A DNA stretch of 64,000 bases. Origin: Planctomycetaceae bacterium (GTDB lineage: Bacteria; Planctomycetota; UBA1135; GCA-002686595). Below are positions 46,094 through 54,916 of the stretch, piece by piece. Location of the stretch: positions 124,001-188,000 of the forward strand of contig WGMC01000030.1 of NCBI GenBank assembly GCA_016125265.1, given 5' to 3'. The notes below the pieces were generated by a model, which did no database searches, had not been told where the DNA came from, and saw nothing but the letters and a program-made list of their open reading frames with translations. Positions within the stretch are counted from its first letter, which is position 1. Every line of letters starts with the position of its first letter. The translations under genes and the position numbers were made by a program.

Positions 46094-46800
46094 GGCGCGA
46101 CGACGGCTTCGAGCTGCTGGCGAACCGGGACGAGCGCCGCACGCGGCTGCCCGCCGCGCCGCCAGCTTTGTTCGAAGCGGGCGGTGTGCGCTGGTTGGCG
46201 CCCGTGGACGGCGACGCCGGCGGCACGTGGGTCAGTGTCAACGACCGAGGTGTGGCGCTGTGCCTGTTGAACGACTACCGGGCGGCGGAGCCCGTGGCCG
46301 GGCCGCTCGAGAGCCGCGGTTGGATCGTGCGCGAGCTGGCTCACAGCGGTAGCGCGGAACAGGTCGTATCGCGCATCGAGGGGCGCCCCCTCGCGGCGGT
46401 GCGCGGCTTCGTGTTGCTGGCCCTCGACCGGGTGCCCGGGTCGACGGCCGTGGTGCGCTGGAACGCGCGGGAGCTCCGCATCGAACGCGGTGAGCCGAGT
46501 CGTCCGCTGCTGGTCTCCTCGGGCTGGAACACCACTGACGTCGTCGCGCGGCGGGAAGCGCTGTTCGATGCGCGCGTCGTTGGGGGAGACGCGGCGGGGC
46601 GCACTGAGCGCCAGCGCGAGTTCCACCGGCTGCACGAACCCGAGCGCGGGCCGTACTCTCCCTGCATGCACCGGGACGACGCCAGCACCGTCAGCACGAC
46701 GCGTGTGCACGTCTCCACCGATCGCGCGCTGCTCGAGTACCGCGCGGGGCCACCCTGCGAGCTGGCCGAGACGACCCAGCACGAACTCACATGGGCGTGA
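46072..46800 (+). CDS. NRDE/TANGO2-family protein
   Basis: The 242-residue protein begins V-C-T-V-S-W, then FELLANRDERRTR near 13-25: the conserved N-terminal cysteine and N-R-D-E block of the family. GTG at 46072 is chosen because it makes the cysteine residue 2, where an N-terminal nucleophile belongs. Family members (TANGO2) have been linked to haem, CoA or lipid handling, but the reaction is not settled. It overlaps the next gene by 10 bases. Confidence 0.82.
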   Translation: MCTVSWLRRDDGFELLANRDERRTRLPAAPPALFEAGGVRWLAPVDGDAGGTWVSVNDRGVALCLLNDYRAAEPVAGPLESRGWIVRELAHSGSAEQVVSRIEGRPLAAVRGFVLLALDRVPGSTAVVRWNARELRIERGEPSRPLLVSSGWNTTDVVARREALFDARVVGGDAAGRTERQREFHRLHEPERGPYSPCMHRDDASTVSTTRVHVSTDRALLEYRAGPPCELAETTQHELTWA

Positions 46801-49421
46801 AACCGGCGCCCACGACCCGCCGCCGGCGCGAGAAGCTGCGCTGGTGGCTCGCGCTCTACTTGCTGCTGCTGGGCCTGTCCGGTTTGTGGCGCGTGCTCGG
46901 GACCGATCTCCCCACGCTGCCCGAAGGCCTGCGAGCGGTCGAACTGCCCGAGGTGCGCGGGGGTATCGCCGACGGCCCGCCCGTGCGCGTCGCGTACCGC
47001 GACGAGGGACACGGCGAGGTGGTCGTCCTGCTGCACGGCAGCCCCGGGTCCAGCCGCGACTTCCGCGGGCTCTTGCCGCTTCTCGCGGCGGAGCGGCGTG
47101 TGCTCGCGCCGGACATGCCGGGGTTCGGCGCCTCGGAACACGACGTCGCGGACTATTCGTTCGACGCCCACGCGGTCTACACCCTCGCACTGCTCGACCG
47201 GTTGCAGATCGAGCGCGCCCACCTCGTCGGATTCAGCATGGGCGGCGGTGTGGCGCTTTCGATGGCCAAACGCGCTCCGGACCGCGTGCGTTCCATCACG
47301 CTGCTCTCGGCGATCGGCGTGCAGGAGCAGGAGTGGCTCGGTGACTACCACCTGAACCGAGCTCTACACGGTCTGCAACTCGCGGCCCTTTGGGGACTGC
47401 GCGAGCTGACGCCGCACTTCGGATTGCTCGACGGAACGTTCTTGGGCGTGCCGTACGCGCGCAACTTCTTCGATTCCGACCAACGTCCGCTCCGCGAAGT
47501 GCTGAGCCGCTTCGAGGGTCCCCTGCACATCCTGCACGGCGAGGACGATCCGCTGGTTCCCCTGGCCGCCGCCGAGGAACACCGTCGCCTCGTTCCGCAG
47601 AGCCGTTTGGAGCTGTTCTCGGGGGGCTCGCACTTCGTCACGTTCACGCACCCGGCGCTGGTGGCGGCGGCGCTGGATCCGTTCCTCGACGAGGTCGACG
47701 CGGGCCGAGCCGTCACCCGCGCGACCGCCTCCCCCGCACGCGTCGCGCTCAGCGAACTGCCCTACGACGCGAACAGTTCGGCGCCCCTTTCGGGGTTCGC
47801 GCTGCAGGCGGTCATGCTCCTCCTCGGGCTTGCGACCCTCGCGAGCGAAGACCTGGCCTGCATCGGCGCCGGGCATCTGGTCGCGCAGGGTCGCATCGAT
47901 CTCGCGCAGGCTTCGCTGGCGTGTTTCGTGGGCATCTACATCGGCGACCTGCTGCTGTTCCTGACGGGGCGGTTGTTCGGCAGGCGGGCGCTGCGTGTGC
48001 CGCCGCTCTCGTGGATGGTGGACGAGCGCGACGTCGAACGCAGCGCCACCTGGTTCGCGCGCCGCGGCCTCTACGCGATCTTCCTGTCGCGTTTCATGCC
48101 GGGCACACGCTTGCCGACGTACTTCGCGGCGGGCGCCGTCGGCGCGAGTTTCTGGCGTTTTGCGCTCTTCTTCGCCCTCGCGGCGGGCCTTTGGACGCCC
48201 ATTCTGGTGTGGATCGCAAGCGGCCTGTCCGGCAGCATCGCGCGCAACGTGGAGCACGTGCGCGGGGCGCTGCCGCTCGTGCTGCTCGCGGTGATCGTCC
48301 TGGTGCTGACCCTCGTGAAAATCGTGCTGCCCAGTTTGACGTGGCGCGGGCGGCGTACGTTGGTGGGGCGCTACCGCCGTTGGCGCCACTGGGAGTTTTG
48401 GCCCGGCTGGCTCTTCTATCCGCCGTTGGTCGTGTACGTGCTCTACCTCGGGCTCGTGCGTCACCGGCGGTTGACCCTCTTCACCGCCGCAAATCCCGGC
48501 ATTCCCTTCGGCGGATTCGTGAACGAGTCGAAGAGCGCGATCCTGTCGGCGCTGGATGCCCCTGATCCCGACCGCATGCGAGTGGCCCGTTGGGCGCCGC
48601 TGCCGGCCGGCGCGGACATCGAGTCCCGCTTGGCGCGCATCGCGGCCCTGCAGAGCCGCGAAGGACTTGGCTTTCCGTTGGTGCTCAAGCCCGACGCGGG
48701 CCAACGCGGTTCCGGTGTGCTCATCGCGCGGGACGAGCAGGCGCTCGTGGCCTACTTGGAAACCACCGAAGACGACCTAGTGGCCCAGGAGTTCGTGCCC
48801 GGTGAAGAGTACGGCATCTTCTACCAGCGCCACCCGGACACGGACCGCGGGGAGATCACGTCGATCACGGTCAAGCACCTCGCGCGTGTGGTGGGGGACG
48901 GCCGACGCACCCTCGAGCGTTTGATCCTGGACGACCCGCGCGCGGTGTCGCTGGCGCGCTACTACTTGCGCAAGAACGCGGAAGGGCTGGATCGTGTGCC
49001 CGCGGCTGGCGAATCCGTGGCCATCGGCGACCTCGGCACCCACGCGCGCGGGGCGATCTTCACCGACGGCTCGCATCTGGTCACCGACGAACTGGTGGCG
49101 ACGGTCGACCGCTTCTCGCGCAGCTTCGAGGGTTTCCACTTCGGGCGCTACGACGTCCGTGTGCCGAGCGAAGACCACCTGCGCCGCGGGGAGGGCCTCG
49201 TCGTGCTCGAGCTCAATGGCGTGACCTCGGAATCGACTTCGATCTACGACCGCCGCCACGGGGTGGGCTACGCCTGGTCGACACTCTTCGCCCAGTGGCA
49301 CCGGGCCTTCGAGTTCGGCGCCGCCAACGCGCGCCGCGGCGCCGAAGTCGCGTCCCTGCGCGACGTTCTCGCCGCCATCGGCGCGTATCGCACCCGCGCC
49401 GCCAACCGCGCGGGCGGTTGA
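46791..49421 (+). CDS. Alpha/beta hydrolase-DedA-ATP-grasp fusion protein
   Basis: The 876-residue protein joins three modules. Residues 1-37 hold a membrane helix. Residues about 60-305 form an alpha/beta hydrolase with Ser149 (VGFSMGGG), Asp252/253 (HGEDDPL) and His281 (GSHF). Residues about 335-510 form a DedA/VTT membrane domain with SEDLACIGAG and FLSRFMPGTRLPTYFAAG. After a helix near 540-555, residues about 570-850 form an ATP-grasp ligase: VLKPDAGQRGSG (Lys633), QEFVPGEEYG, RYDVRV (Asp788) and VLELNG (Glu807, Asn809). I know of no described enzyme with this set. Last gene of the ols operon, overlapping NRDE by 10 bases. It plausibly acts on a membrane lipid: flipping, hydrolysis or amino-acid ligation. 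Confidence 0.87.
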   Translation: MGVKPAPTTRRRREKLRWWLALYLLLLGLSGLWRVLGTDLPTLPEGLRAVELPEVRGGIADGPPVRVAYRDEGHGEVVVLLHGSPGSSRDFRGLLPLLAAERRVLAPDMPGFGASEHDVADYSFDAHAVYTLALLDRLQIERAHLVGFSMGGGVALSMAKRAPDRVRSITLLSAIGVQEQEWLGDYHLNRALHGLQLAALWGLRELTPHFGLLDGTFLGVPYARNFFDSDQRPLREVLSRFEGPLHILHGEDDPLVPLAAAEEHRRLVPQSRLELFSGGSHFVTFTHPALVAAALDPFLDEVDAGRAVTRATASPARVALSELPYDANSSAPLSGFALQAVMLLLGLATLASEDLACIGAGHLVAQGRIDLAQASLACFVGIYIGDLLLFLTGRLFGRRALRVPPLSWMVDERDVERSATWFARRGLYAIFLSRFMPGTRLPTYFAAGAVGASFWRFALFFALAAGLWTPILVWIASGLSGSIARNVEHVRGALPLVLLAVIVLVLTLVKIVLPSLTWRGRRTLVGRYRRWRHWEFWPGWLFYPPLVVYVLYLGLVRHRRLTLFTAANPGIPFGGFVNESKSAILSALDAPDPDRMRVARWAPLPAGADIESRLARIAALQSREGLGFPLVLKPDAGQRGSGVLIARDEQALVAYLETTEDDLVAQEFVPGEEYGIFYQRHPDTDRGEITSITVKHLARVVGDGRRTLERLILDDPRAVSLARYYLRKNAEGLDRVPAAGESVAIGDLGTHARGAIFTDGSHLVTDELVATVDRFSRSFEGFHFGRYDVRVPSEDHLRRGEGLVVLELNGVTSESTSIYDRRHGVGYAWSTLFAQWHRAFEFGAANARRGAEVASLRDVLAAIGAYRTRAANRAGG

Positions 49422-49431
49422 TCGCCGCCGA

Positions 49432-49752
49432 TCAGACCTCCGGCAGCCGGCTCAGGAACACCCGCATCTCCTTGGCCGCCTGCAGGTCGCCCTTCTGCTC
49501 GGCGGCGGGAATGCCCTGCTCGAACGCGCGCCGCGCGCCAGCCGTGTCGCCGACTTCCGCCAGCGCGCGCCCCAGGTCGCGCCAGGCCGCGGAATAGGTC
49601 GGGTCCACGGCGACGGCCTCTGCGAGGTGCACGGCCGCTTCCGCTGCCCTCCCGTCGGCCAGCAGCATGCGCGCCAATCCAAAGCGCAGCATGGTGTCCT
49701 TGGGGTCCAGGGCGATCAGGGCCTCGAACTGCTTGGCGCGCGCCTCATCCAT
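49432..49752 (-). CDS. Small TPR-repeat protein
   Basis: The 106 residues contain about three tetratricopeptide repeats (KDTMLRFGLARMLLADGRAA, PTYSAAWRDLGRALAEVGDT, AGARRAFEQGIPAAEQKGDL). It has no signal or membrane segment. It converges on the fusion gene with a 10 bp gap. The ATG is preceded by TAGCCT at 49760-49765. A scaffold role is likely; the partner is unknown. Confidence 0.75.
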   Translation of the reverse strand: MDEARAKQFEALIALDPKDTMLRFGLARMLLADGRAAEAAVHLAEAVAVDPTYSAAWRDLGRALAEVGDTAGARRAFEQGIPAAEQKGDLQAAKEMRVFLSRLPEV

Positions 49753-49830
49753 GCACCCGAGGCTACCCGCCCGGCCAAGCGAACGGCTACCCTTGGGACC
49801 GTGGAGATTCCGCCCGCCTTCCTGCTGGCC

Positions 49831-50274
49831 ATGGAGCGCCCCCTCGCGCGGGTGCTGGCGATTTGCCTGTCCATCGCGCTGCTTGTGGGTTGGAGCTGGG
49901 GCGACCGCCAGTTGCACGTGCCCTACGGCGCCGGTTTCGAGCCCGTTTGGTTGGCGTTCGTCGGCCTCTTGGTATTCGCCCTCGCGCTGATCTGGATCTG
50001 GAACGCGGTGTTCCGCGGCCGGCGGGACCGGGACGGTGTCGCGCTCAGCACCGTGGGGCTCTTGGTGTGCACCACGGGCGCGGTGTTCGCGGGCACACTC
50101 GGCCTGGTGCTCGAGCTCTTCTGGCGCGCCGAGGACGTCGACACGGTGCTGCGGATCGCGCTGCGCAGCCTGTGGCACGCAGCCAGCGCATTCACGGTCC
50201 TGCTGGTGCTTTCGCCGGTCACTCTGCGCGCGTTGGGCTCCCTGCCGCTGCAGCGGGTCGGCGAACAGAACTGA
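49831..50274 (+). CDS. Four-helix membrane protein of unknown function
   Basis: The 147-residue product has four hydrophobic helices (about 7-23, 37-57, 72-95 and 112-132). No motif is recognised. The ATG at 49831 is used; a GTG at 49801 would add 10 residues. It lies between divergent TPR and convergent cph genes with no operon partner. Confidence 0.6.
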   Translation: MERPLARVLAICLSIALLVGWSWGDRQLHVPYGAGFEPVWLAFVGLLVFALALIWIWNAVFRGRRDRDGVALSTVGLLVCTTGAVFAGTLGLVLELFWRAEDVDTVLRIALRSLWHAASAFTVLLVLSPVTLRALGSLPLQRVGEQN

Positions 50275-50295
50275 TCCGCCGCGATCCGCGCGGGC

Positions 50296-52083
50296 TCACG
50301 AGTCCGAGTAGGTGCCCTCGGCGGGGAGCGGTGGGAGGGAGTCGCCGGGCCTCCAGCCTCGCGAGACGAGGCCCTCCAGGTACGCGATCGTCGCTTCGCG
50401 TTCGGCGTGGGCGAACAGCATCAAGAGATCGCCCGGCTTCGACCACTTGAGCGCCCGTTCGAGTGCGGCGATTTCGCTCGGCACGTGTTCGAAGTCCGCG
50501 TCGCGGGCGCCCTGGCGGCGCAGCTCGGCTTCGATGCGGCCGGTCATTTCGCCGGGTGGGCGACCGCGCAGGTAGCGGCGCATCTCCTTGATCAGGATCA
50601 AGTCCGGGCGGTGCCGCCACGTGATGCGCACCAGTTCATCCACCGATTCGTTGTCGCGGTCGCCCGCTTGGCCGAGCACGACGAGGCGCCGCGTCGCAGG
50701 CAGCCGGTCAGCCATGGCGAGCAAGGCCTCTTGGCCGTGGGGATTGTGGGCGAAATCGACGACGGCTCGCACTCCGCCGAGTTCGAACACCACCAGTCGG
50801 CCGGGGTTCTCCGCGTGGTTGCGACCGAAGGCCGCCAGCCCGCGCGCGATGGCCTCCGCTCCGATACCCACGGCGTCCGCGGCGAGCGCCGCCGCGAGTG
50901 CGTTGGCGATGTTGTGGAGCGCGGCGCCGCCCATCGCGAGGGGCATCTGCTCGACGTCGATCAGCGTCTGGCGCCGTTCGCCGTGGTGGAGCACCAGCTC
51001 GTCGCCGTCGAGGTACGCGGCCGCGCCGCCCGCGGCCAAGTGCCCGCGCACCAGCGGAAGGTCCGCGCGCAGACTGAACCAGCCGATCGGCGCAGCCACC
51101 CGCGCCGCGCGCGCGGCGATGAGTGGATCGTCGGCGTTCAGCACACATCGCCCCTTCGGGCCGACGATCTTGGTGACGACCATCTTGGCGTCGGCCAAGT
51201 GCTCGACATCCCACACGCCCCATTCGCCCAGGTGGTCGGCCGCGACGTTCAGCACCACCGCGGTGTCCGCGCGGCGCAGGGCCAAACCGCGGCGCAGGAT
51301 CCCGCCGCGTGCGGTTTCGAGGATCCCGATCTCGGTGCGCGGGTCGCGCAGCACACGTCGCGCACCGCCCGGGCCCGACCAGTCGCCTTCGTCGAGCACA
51401 TGACCGCCCACGCGGATCCAATCGGTGCTCGAAAGCCCGGGCACCAAACCGCCGTGCTCCGCGATGGCGGCCAGGAGACGCACGGTTGTGCTCTTGCCGT
51501 TCGTGCCGGTGACCAGAGCGACGGGTACGTCGTGCACACCGTCCCAATCCACGTTGTCGGGACTGGGCACACCGTCGCGCGGGAAGAGCCTCGCGCCGCC
51601 GCCCATGCCAACCGACACAGACCCGGGGTCGTGCAAGAAACACACACCCTGCTCGTCGGCGGCGCGGGAGAGCGCAGCCAGGTGGGGTTGCGATTCCTTG
51701 GCGATGGCGCGTTGCAAATCGGGCAACGCGGCGTCGAGGGAGACACCGGCGGTGCCGAGCAGCTCGGCACGCGCAGCCGCGAAGGCCCACTCATTGACCT
51801 CGGTTGCGGCGTAGAGCGTGTCGATCGGGGCCTCGAAGGCGAGGCTGACGCCGCCCGGGTTGGCGTGCCCCACCACGGCGCCTAGCGGCCATTCCAGAAC
51901 GCCCAGGGCGCGCACCAAGTGCCGCTGCCACCCGCCGATCAGGGCGGGAGCGAGCGCCTTTGGCACACGCGCGTCGATCACCGCGCCCGCCCCCTGGAAG
52001 AACAGGTTCGGACCCGGCAGCCGACGGGAATCGAGCCGCTCGATCTCGCTGGCGGCCAACGTTGCCTTGCTGTCCTGGGCCAT
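50296..52083 (-). CDS. Mur-ligase protein paired with cyanophycin synthetase (CphA'-like)
   Basis: The 595-residue protein has an N-terminal domain (~190 residues, starting RLPGPNLFFQ like the CphA opening) fused directly to a Mur-ligase module: GTNGKSTT (193-200), ETARGGILRRGL, NVAADHLGEWG and DFAHNPHGQEA near 460. The ATP-grasp domain that lies between these two parts in CphA is absent. Such proteins accompany cphA in several heterotrophs, and their role is not established. It could add arginine or activate the polymer with CphA. It sits 9 bp after cphA, clearly one operon. Confidence 0.8.
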   Translation of the reverse strand: MAQDSKATLAASEIERLDSRRLPGPNLFFQGAGAVIDARVPKALAPALIGGWQRHLVRALGVLEWPLGAVVGHANPGGVSLAFEAPIDTLYAATEVNEWAFAAARAELLGTAGVSLDAALPDLQRAIAKESQPHLAALSRAADEQGVCFLHDPGSVSVGMGGGARLFPRDGVPSPDNVDWDGVHDVPVALVTGTNGKSTTVRLLAAIAEHGGLVPGLSSTDWIRVGGHVLDEGDWSGPGGARRVLRDPRTEIGILETARGGILRRGLALRRADTAVVLNVAADHLGEWGVWDVEHLADAKMVVTKIVGPKGRCVLNADDPLIAARAARVAAPIGWFSLRADLPLVRGHLAAGGAAAYLDGDELVLHHGERRQTLIDVEQMPLAMGGAALHNIANALAAALAADAVGIGAEAIARGLAAFGRNHAENPGRLVVFELGGVRAVVDFAHNPHGQEALLAMADRLPATRRLVVLGQAGDRDNESVDELVRITWRHRPDLILIKEMRRYLRGRPPGEMTGRIEAELRRQGARDADFEHVPSEIAALERALKWSKPGDLLMLFAHAEREATIAYLEGLVSRGWRPGDSLPPLPAEGTYSDS

Positions 52084-52092
52084 GGCTCGGGC

Positions 52093-54897
52093 TCAGTCGG
52101 CCTCTTCGTCGTGGTCCTCGAGAGCGGGCAGCAGAACGCCCCGGCCATCGCGCACGAACCCTTCGCCGAGGGGCAGTTCGAAGTTGGGCAACTCGTCGAC
52201 CACGGGCGCGGGAGAGGAAACCGCCGCGGGCGCGGTACGCACCGCGCCCTCCGGGCGGAACTCGCTCACCTGCTTCCACGAGCGTTCGATCTGGTCGACG
52301 AACGCGAGCAGGAAGTCGCCTTCCCGCGCCATCGACAGGGCGAGTTCGAGGGCGGGAACCTCGCGTTCGATCACCGTGATCCGGTCGGCGGGCACTCCCT
52401 GGTTCAGCAACTCCGCCCGCAGCATCTCGGGCACTTCGGTGGGCCCGCGTCCGCGCACGTTGTCGTCGCGGCGGCAGATGTAGTGGTCGAAGTGGCCGGC
52501 AGTGGTGCGCGCGATGTCGCGGATGTCCTCGTCGCGCCGGTCGCCGGGGGCGGCCAGGACGAGCAGCCGTCGGCCTTTCACTTCCATGCGGTCGACCAAC
52601 TTGACCATGGCATCGACGGCCGCGGGGTTGTGGCCGTAGTCGAGCAGCACGCGGAAGGGGTGCTCGTTGTAGAAGTTCATGCGGCCCGGGGCCTGGAAGA
52701 ACGTCATGTCGAACGTGCGCAGGCCGAGGCGGATGTTCTCGAGGCCTACACCCATGCTGAACGTGATCGCCGCCGCGAACATGGCGTTCTGCACGTTGTG
52801 CATGGCCTTGCCGTCCACCGTCGAGGGCACCTGGTGTGTCCACAAGAGCGGCATGTGTGAACCCTTGTCGTAGATCGTGATCATCTGGCCGTTGATGCCC
52901 GCTTCGAGTACCACCGCCCGCCCACCCGCGCGCACGTGTTCCTTGACGAGCGGATGCGCCGCGTTCATCGTCACGTAACACAGGTTGTCGGCGTTGGTGT
53001 GAGCGGCCATCCGCAGGCAGTGGCTATCGTCGGCGTTCAAGACCGCCGTGTCCCGGGCGACCTCCGCGACGATGCGCTTCACACGCGCCAACTGTTCGAT
53101 CGTTTCGACGCCCCGCAGGCCCAGGTGGTCCGCTTGCACGTTGAGCACGGCGCCGACCGTGCAGCGCCGGTAGCCGAGTCCGCGCTTCAGCAGACCTCCG
53201 CGGGCGGTCTCCAGCACGGCCATGTCGACGGACGGATCGCGCAACACGATGCGCGCGGCGACGGGACCCGTCATGTCGCCGACCACACTCAAATGGCCGT
53301 CGATGTAGACACCGTCCGTGGTCGTGAGGCCCACGGTGTTGCCGGCCAACTTGAAGATGTGCGCCGTCATGCGCGACGTCGTCGTCTTGCCGTTGGTGCC
53401 GGTGATGGCGGCGATCGGGATGCGGCTTGGGCTGCCGGGGGGGAACAGCATGTCCATCACCGGCCCGGCCACGTCCCGCGGAGTGCCCTCGGACGGCGCC
53501 ACGTGCATGCGGAAGCCCGGTGCGGCGTTGACCTCGCAGATGGCACCGCCGGTCTCCTTGTAGGAGCGCGCTATGTCCGTGGTCAGGAAGTCGATCCCCG
53601 CGACGTCGAGGCCGATGGCGCGCGCCGCGCGCACGGCCATCTCGCGGTTGTCGGGGTGCACCACATCGGTCATGTCCACGGCGGTGCCGCCGGTCGACAG
53701 GTTGCCGGTGGAGCGCAGGTACACCACCTCTCCGGCCGGCGGCACGGTGCTGCGCGAGTATCCGCGTTTGGCGAGCAGCCGCTCGGCCTGGTAGTCGAAG
53801 TCGATGCGCGTCAGCGTCTTCTCGTGCCCGATGCCGCGCCGCGGGTCCTGGTTGACGATTTCGACGAGCTGTTCGATCGTGTGGGAGCCGTCGCCCACCA
53901 CGTGGCCGGGCACACGCTTCGAGACGGCGACCAACTTGCCGTTCACCACCAGCATGCGGTGGTCGAGGCCCTCGATGAACTTCTCGACGAGCACACCGCG
54001 GCTGTGTTGGCGCGCCTGCTCAAACGCCGCCTTCACCTGCTCGCCCTCCGTCAGACCGATGGAAACGCCGCGGCCGTGGTTGGCGTCGAGCGGTTTGACG
54101 ACCACCGGGTACCCCAGGCGCTCGGCCGCCTTGATGGCGCGGTCGAAGTCGTACACGAGCCGTTGGCGCGCGACGGGCAGACCCAGGTCCGCCAGGATTC
54201 GGTTGGTTTCCTCCTTGTCGGAGGCGATCGAAACGGCGATGTGGCGAGTTTCGCTGGTCACCGTGGCTTGGATGCGCCGTTGGTACCGTCCGTGGCCCAT
54301 CTGCACCAGGCTGTGCGAGTTGAGGCGCAGCCAGGGGATGTCGCGCTCTTCGGCCGCCTTCACGAGCGCCGCGGTCGACGGTCCGAATGCCAGCCGTTGG
54401 GCCGCGCGAATGAACGTCTCGCGCTCTGCGGCCCATTCAAAGGGCGCGCCGTCGCGCCAGCCCGCGGGGCGCAGCTCGGCGGGCAGCAGGGAGACGATGA
54501 GGTCGAGCGCGAGTTGGCCCGCCTGCAACCCCACTTCCTCTTCGTCGTACTCGTAGACGACGTGGTACTCACCCGGTGTGCCGGTGGAGCGGGTCTTGCC
54601 GAACGTGACGTCGCCGCCGGCCTCGTTCTGCACCTCGATGGCGCAGTGTTCCAGCACGTGCCCGAGCCACGTTCCCTGGCCTTCGCGCATGCGGCGCAAG
54701 AACCCGCCGGGACTTCCGTAGCTGCAACCGTGGTCCGCGAGGCGCGGCAGGGCCGCGAGCAGGCCATCGATGAAGATGTCGCCAAGGCGCGCCGTGGGCC
54801 ACTCTTCGAGCGGACCCAGATCGACGGTGAGGCCGACCAGGCGGAAATGGGCGTAGAGATTCGGGCCGAGGTAGACGGAGCTGGAGACGATCTTCAC
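52093..54897 (-). CDS. cphA: Cyanophycin synthetase
   Basis: CphA makes the storage polymer multi-L-arginyl-poly-L-aspartate from Asp, Arg and ATP. The 934-residue protein has the full order: N-domain (MKIVSSSVYLGPNLYAHF, HVLEHCAIEVQNEAGGDVTF), ATP-grasp (about 220-470, with PVVVKPLDANHGRGVS) and Mur-ligase with GTNGKTTTSR near 499-508. The C-terminus has an extra ~50 acidic and proline-rich residues not typical of the family. The gene lies between cphB and the second Mur-ligase gene. Confidence 0.95.
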   Translation of the reverse strand: MKIVSSSVYLGPNLYAHFRLVGLTVDLGPLEEWPTARLGDIFIDGLLAALPRLADHGCSYGSPGGFLRRMREGQGTWLGHVLEHCAIEVQNEAGGDVTFGKTRSTGTPGEYHVVYEYDEEEVGLQAGQLALDLIVSLLPAELRPAGWRDGAPFEWAAERETFIRAAQRLAFGPSTAALVKAAEERDIPWLRLNSHSLVQMGHGRYQRRIQATVTSETRHIAVSIASDKEETNRILADLGLPVARQRLVYDFDRAIKAAERLGYPVVVKPLDANHGRGVSIGLTEGEQVKAAFEQARQHSRGVLVEKFIEGLDHRMLVVNGKLVAVSKRVPGHVVGDGSHTIEQLVEIVNQDPRRGIGHEKTLTRIDFDYQAERLLAKRGYSRSTVPPAGEVVYLRSTGNLSTGGTAVDMTDVVHPDNREMAVRAARAIGLDVAGIDFLTTDIARSYKETGGAICEVNAAPGFRMHVAPSEGTPRDVAGPVMDMLFPPGSPSRIPIAAITGTNGKTTTSRMTAHIFKLAGNTVGLTTTDGVYIDGHLSVVGDMTGPVAARIVLRDPSVDMAVLETARGGLLKRGLGYRRCTVGAVLNVQADHLGLRGVETIEQLARVKRIVAEVARDTAVLNADDSHCLRMAAHTNADNLCYVTMNAAHPLVKEHVRAGGRAVVLEAGINGQMITIYDKGSHMPLLWTHQVPSTVDGKAMHNVQNAMFAAAITFSMGVGLENIRLGLRTFDMTFFQAPGRMNFYNEHPFRVLLDYGHNPAAVDAMVKLVDRMEVKGRRLLVLAAPGDRRDEDIRDIARTTAGHFDHYICRRDDNVRGRGPTEVPEMLRAELLNQGVPADRITVIEREVPALELALSMAREGDFLLAFVDQIERSWKQVSEFRPEGAVRTAPAAVSSPAPVVDELPNFELPLGEGFVRDGRGVLLPALEDHDEEAD

Positions 54898-54916
54898 GTG
54901 GGGGGGTGTCCTTGCT

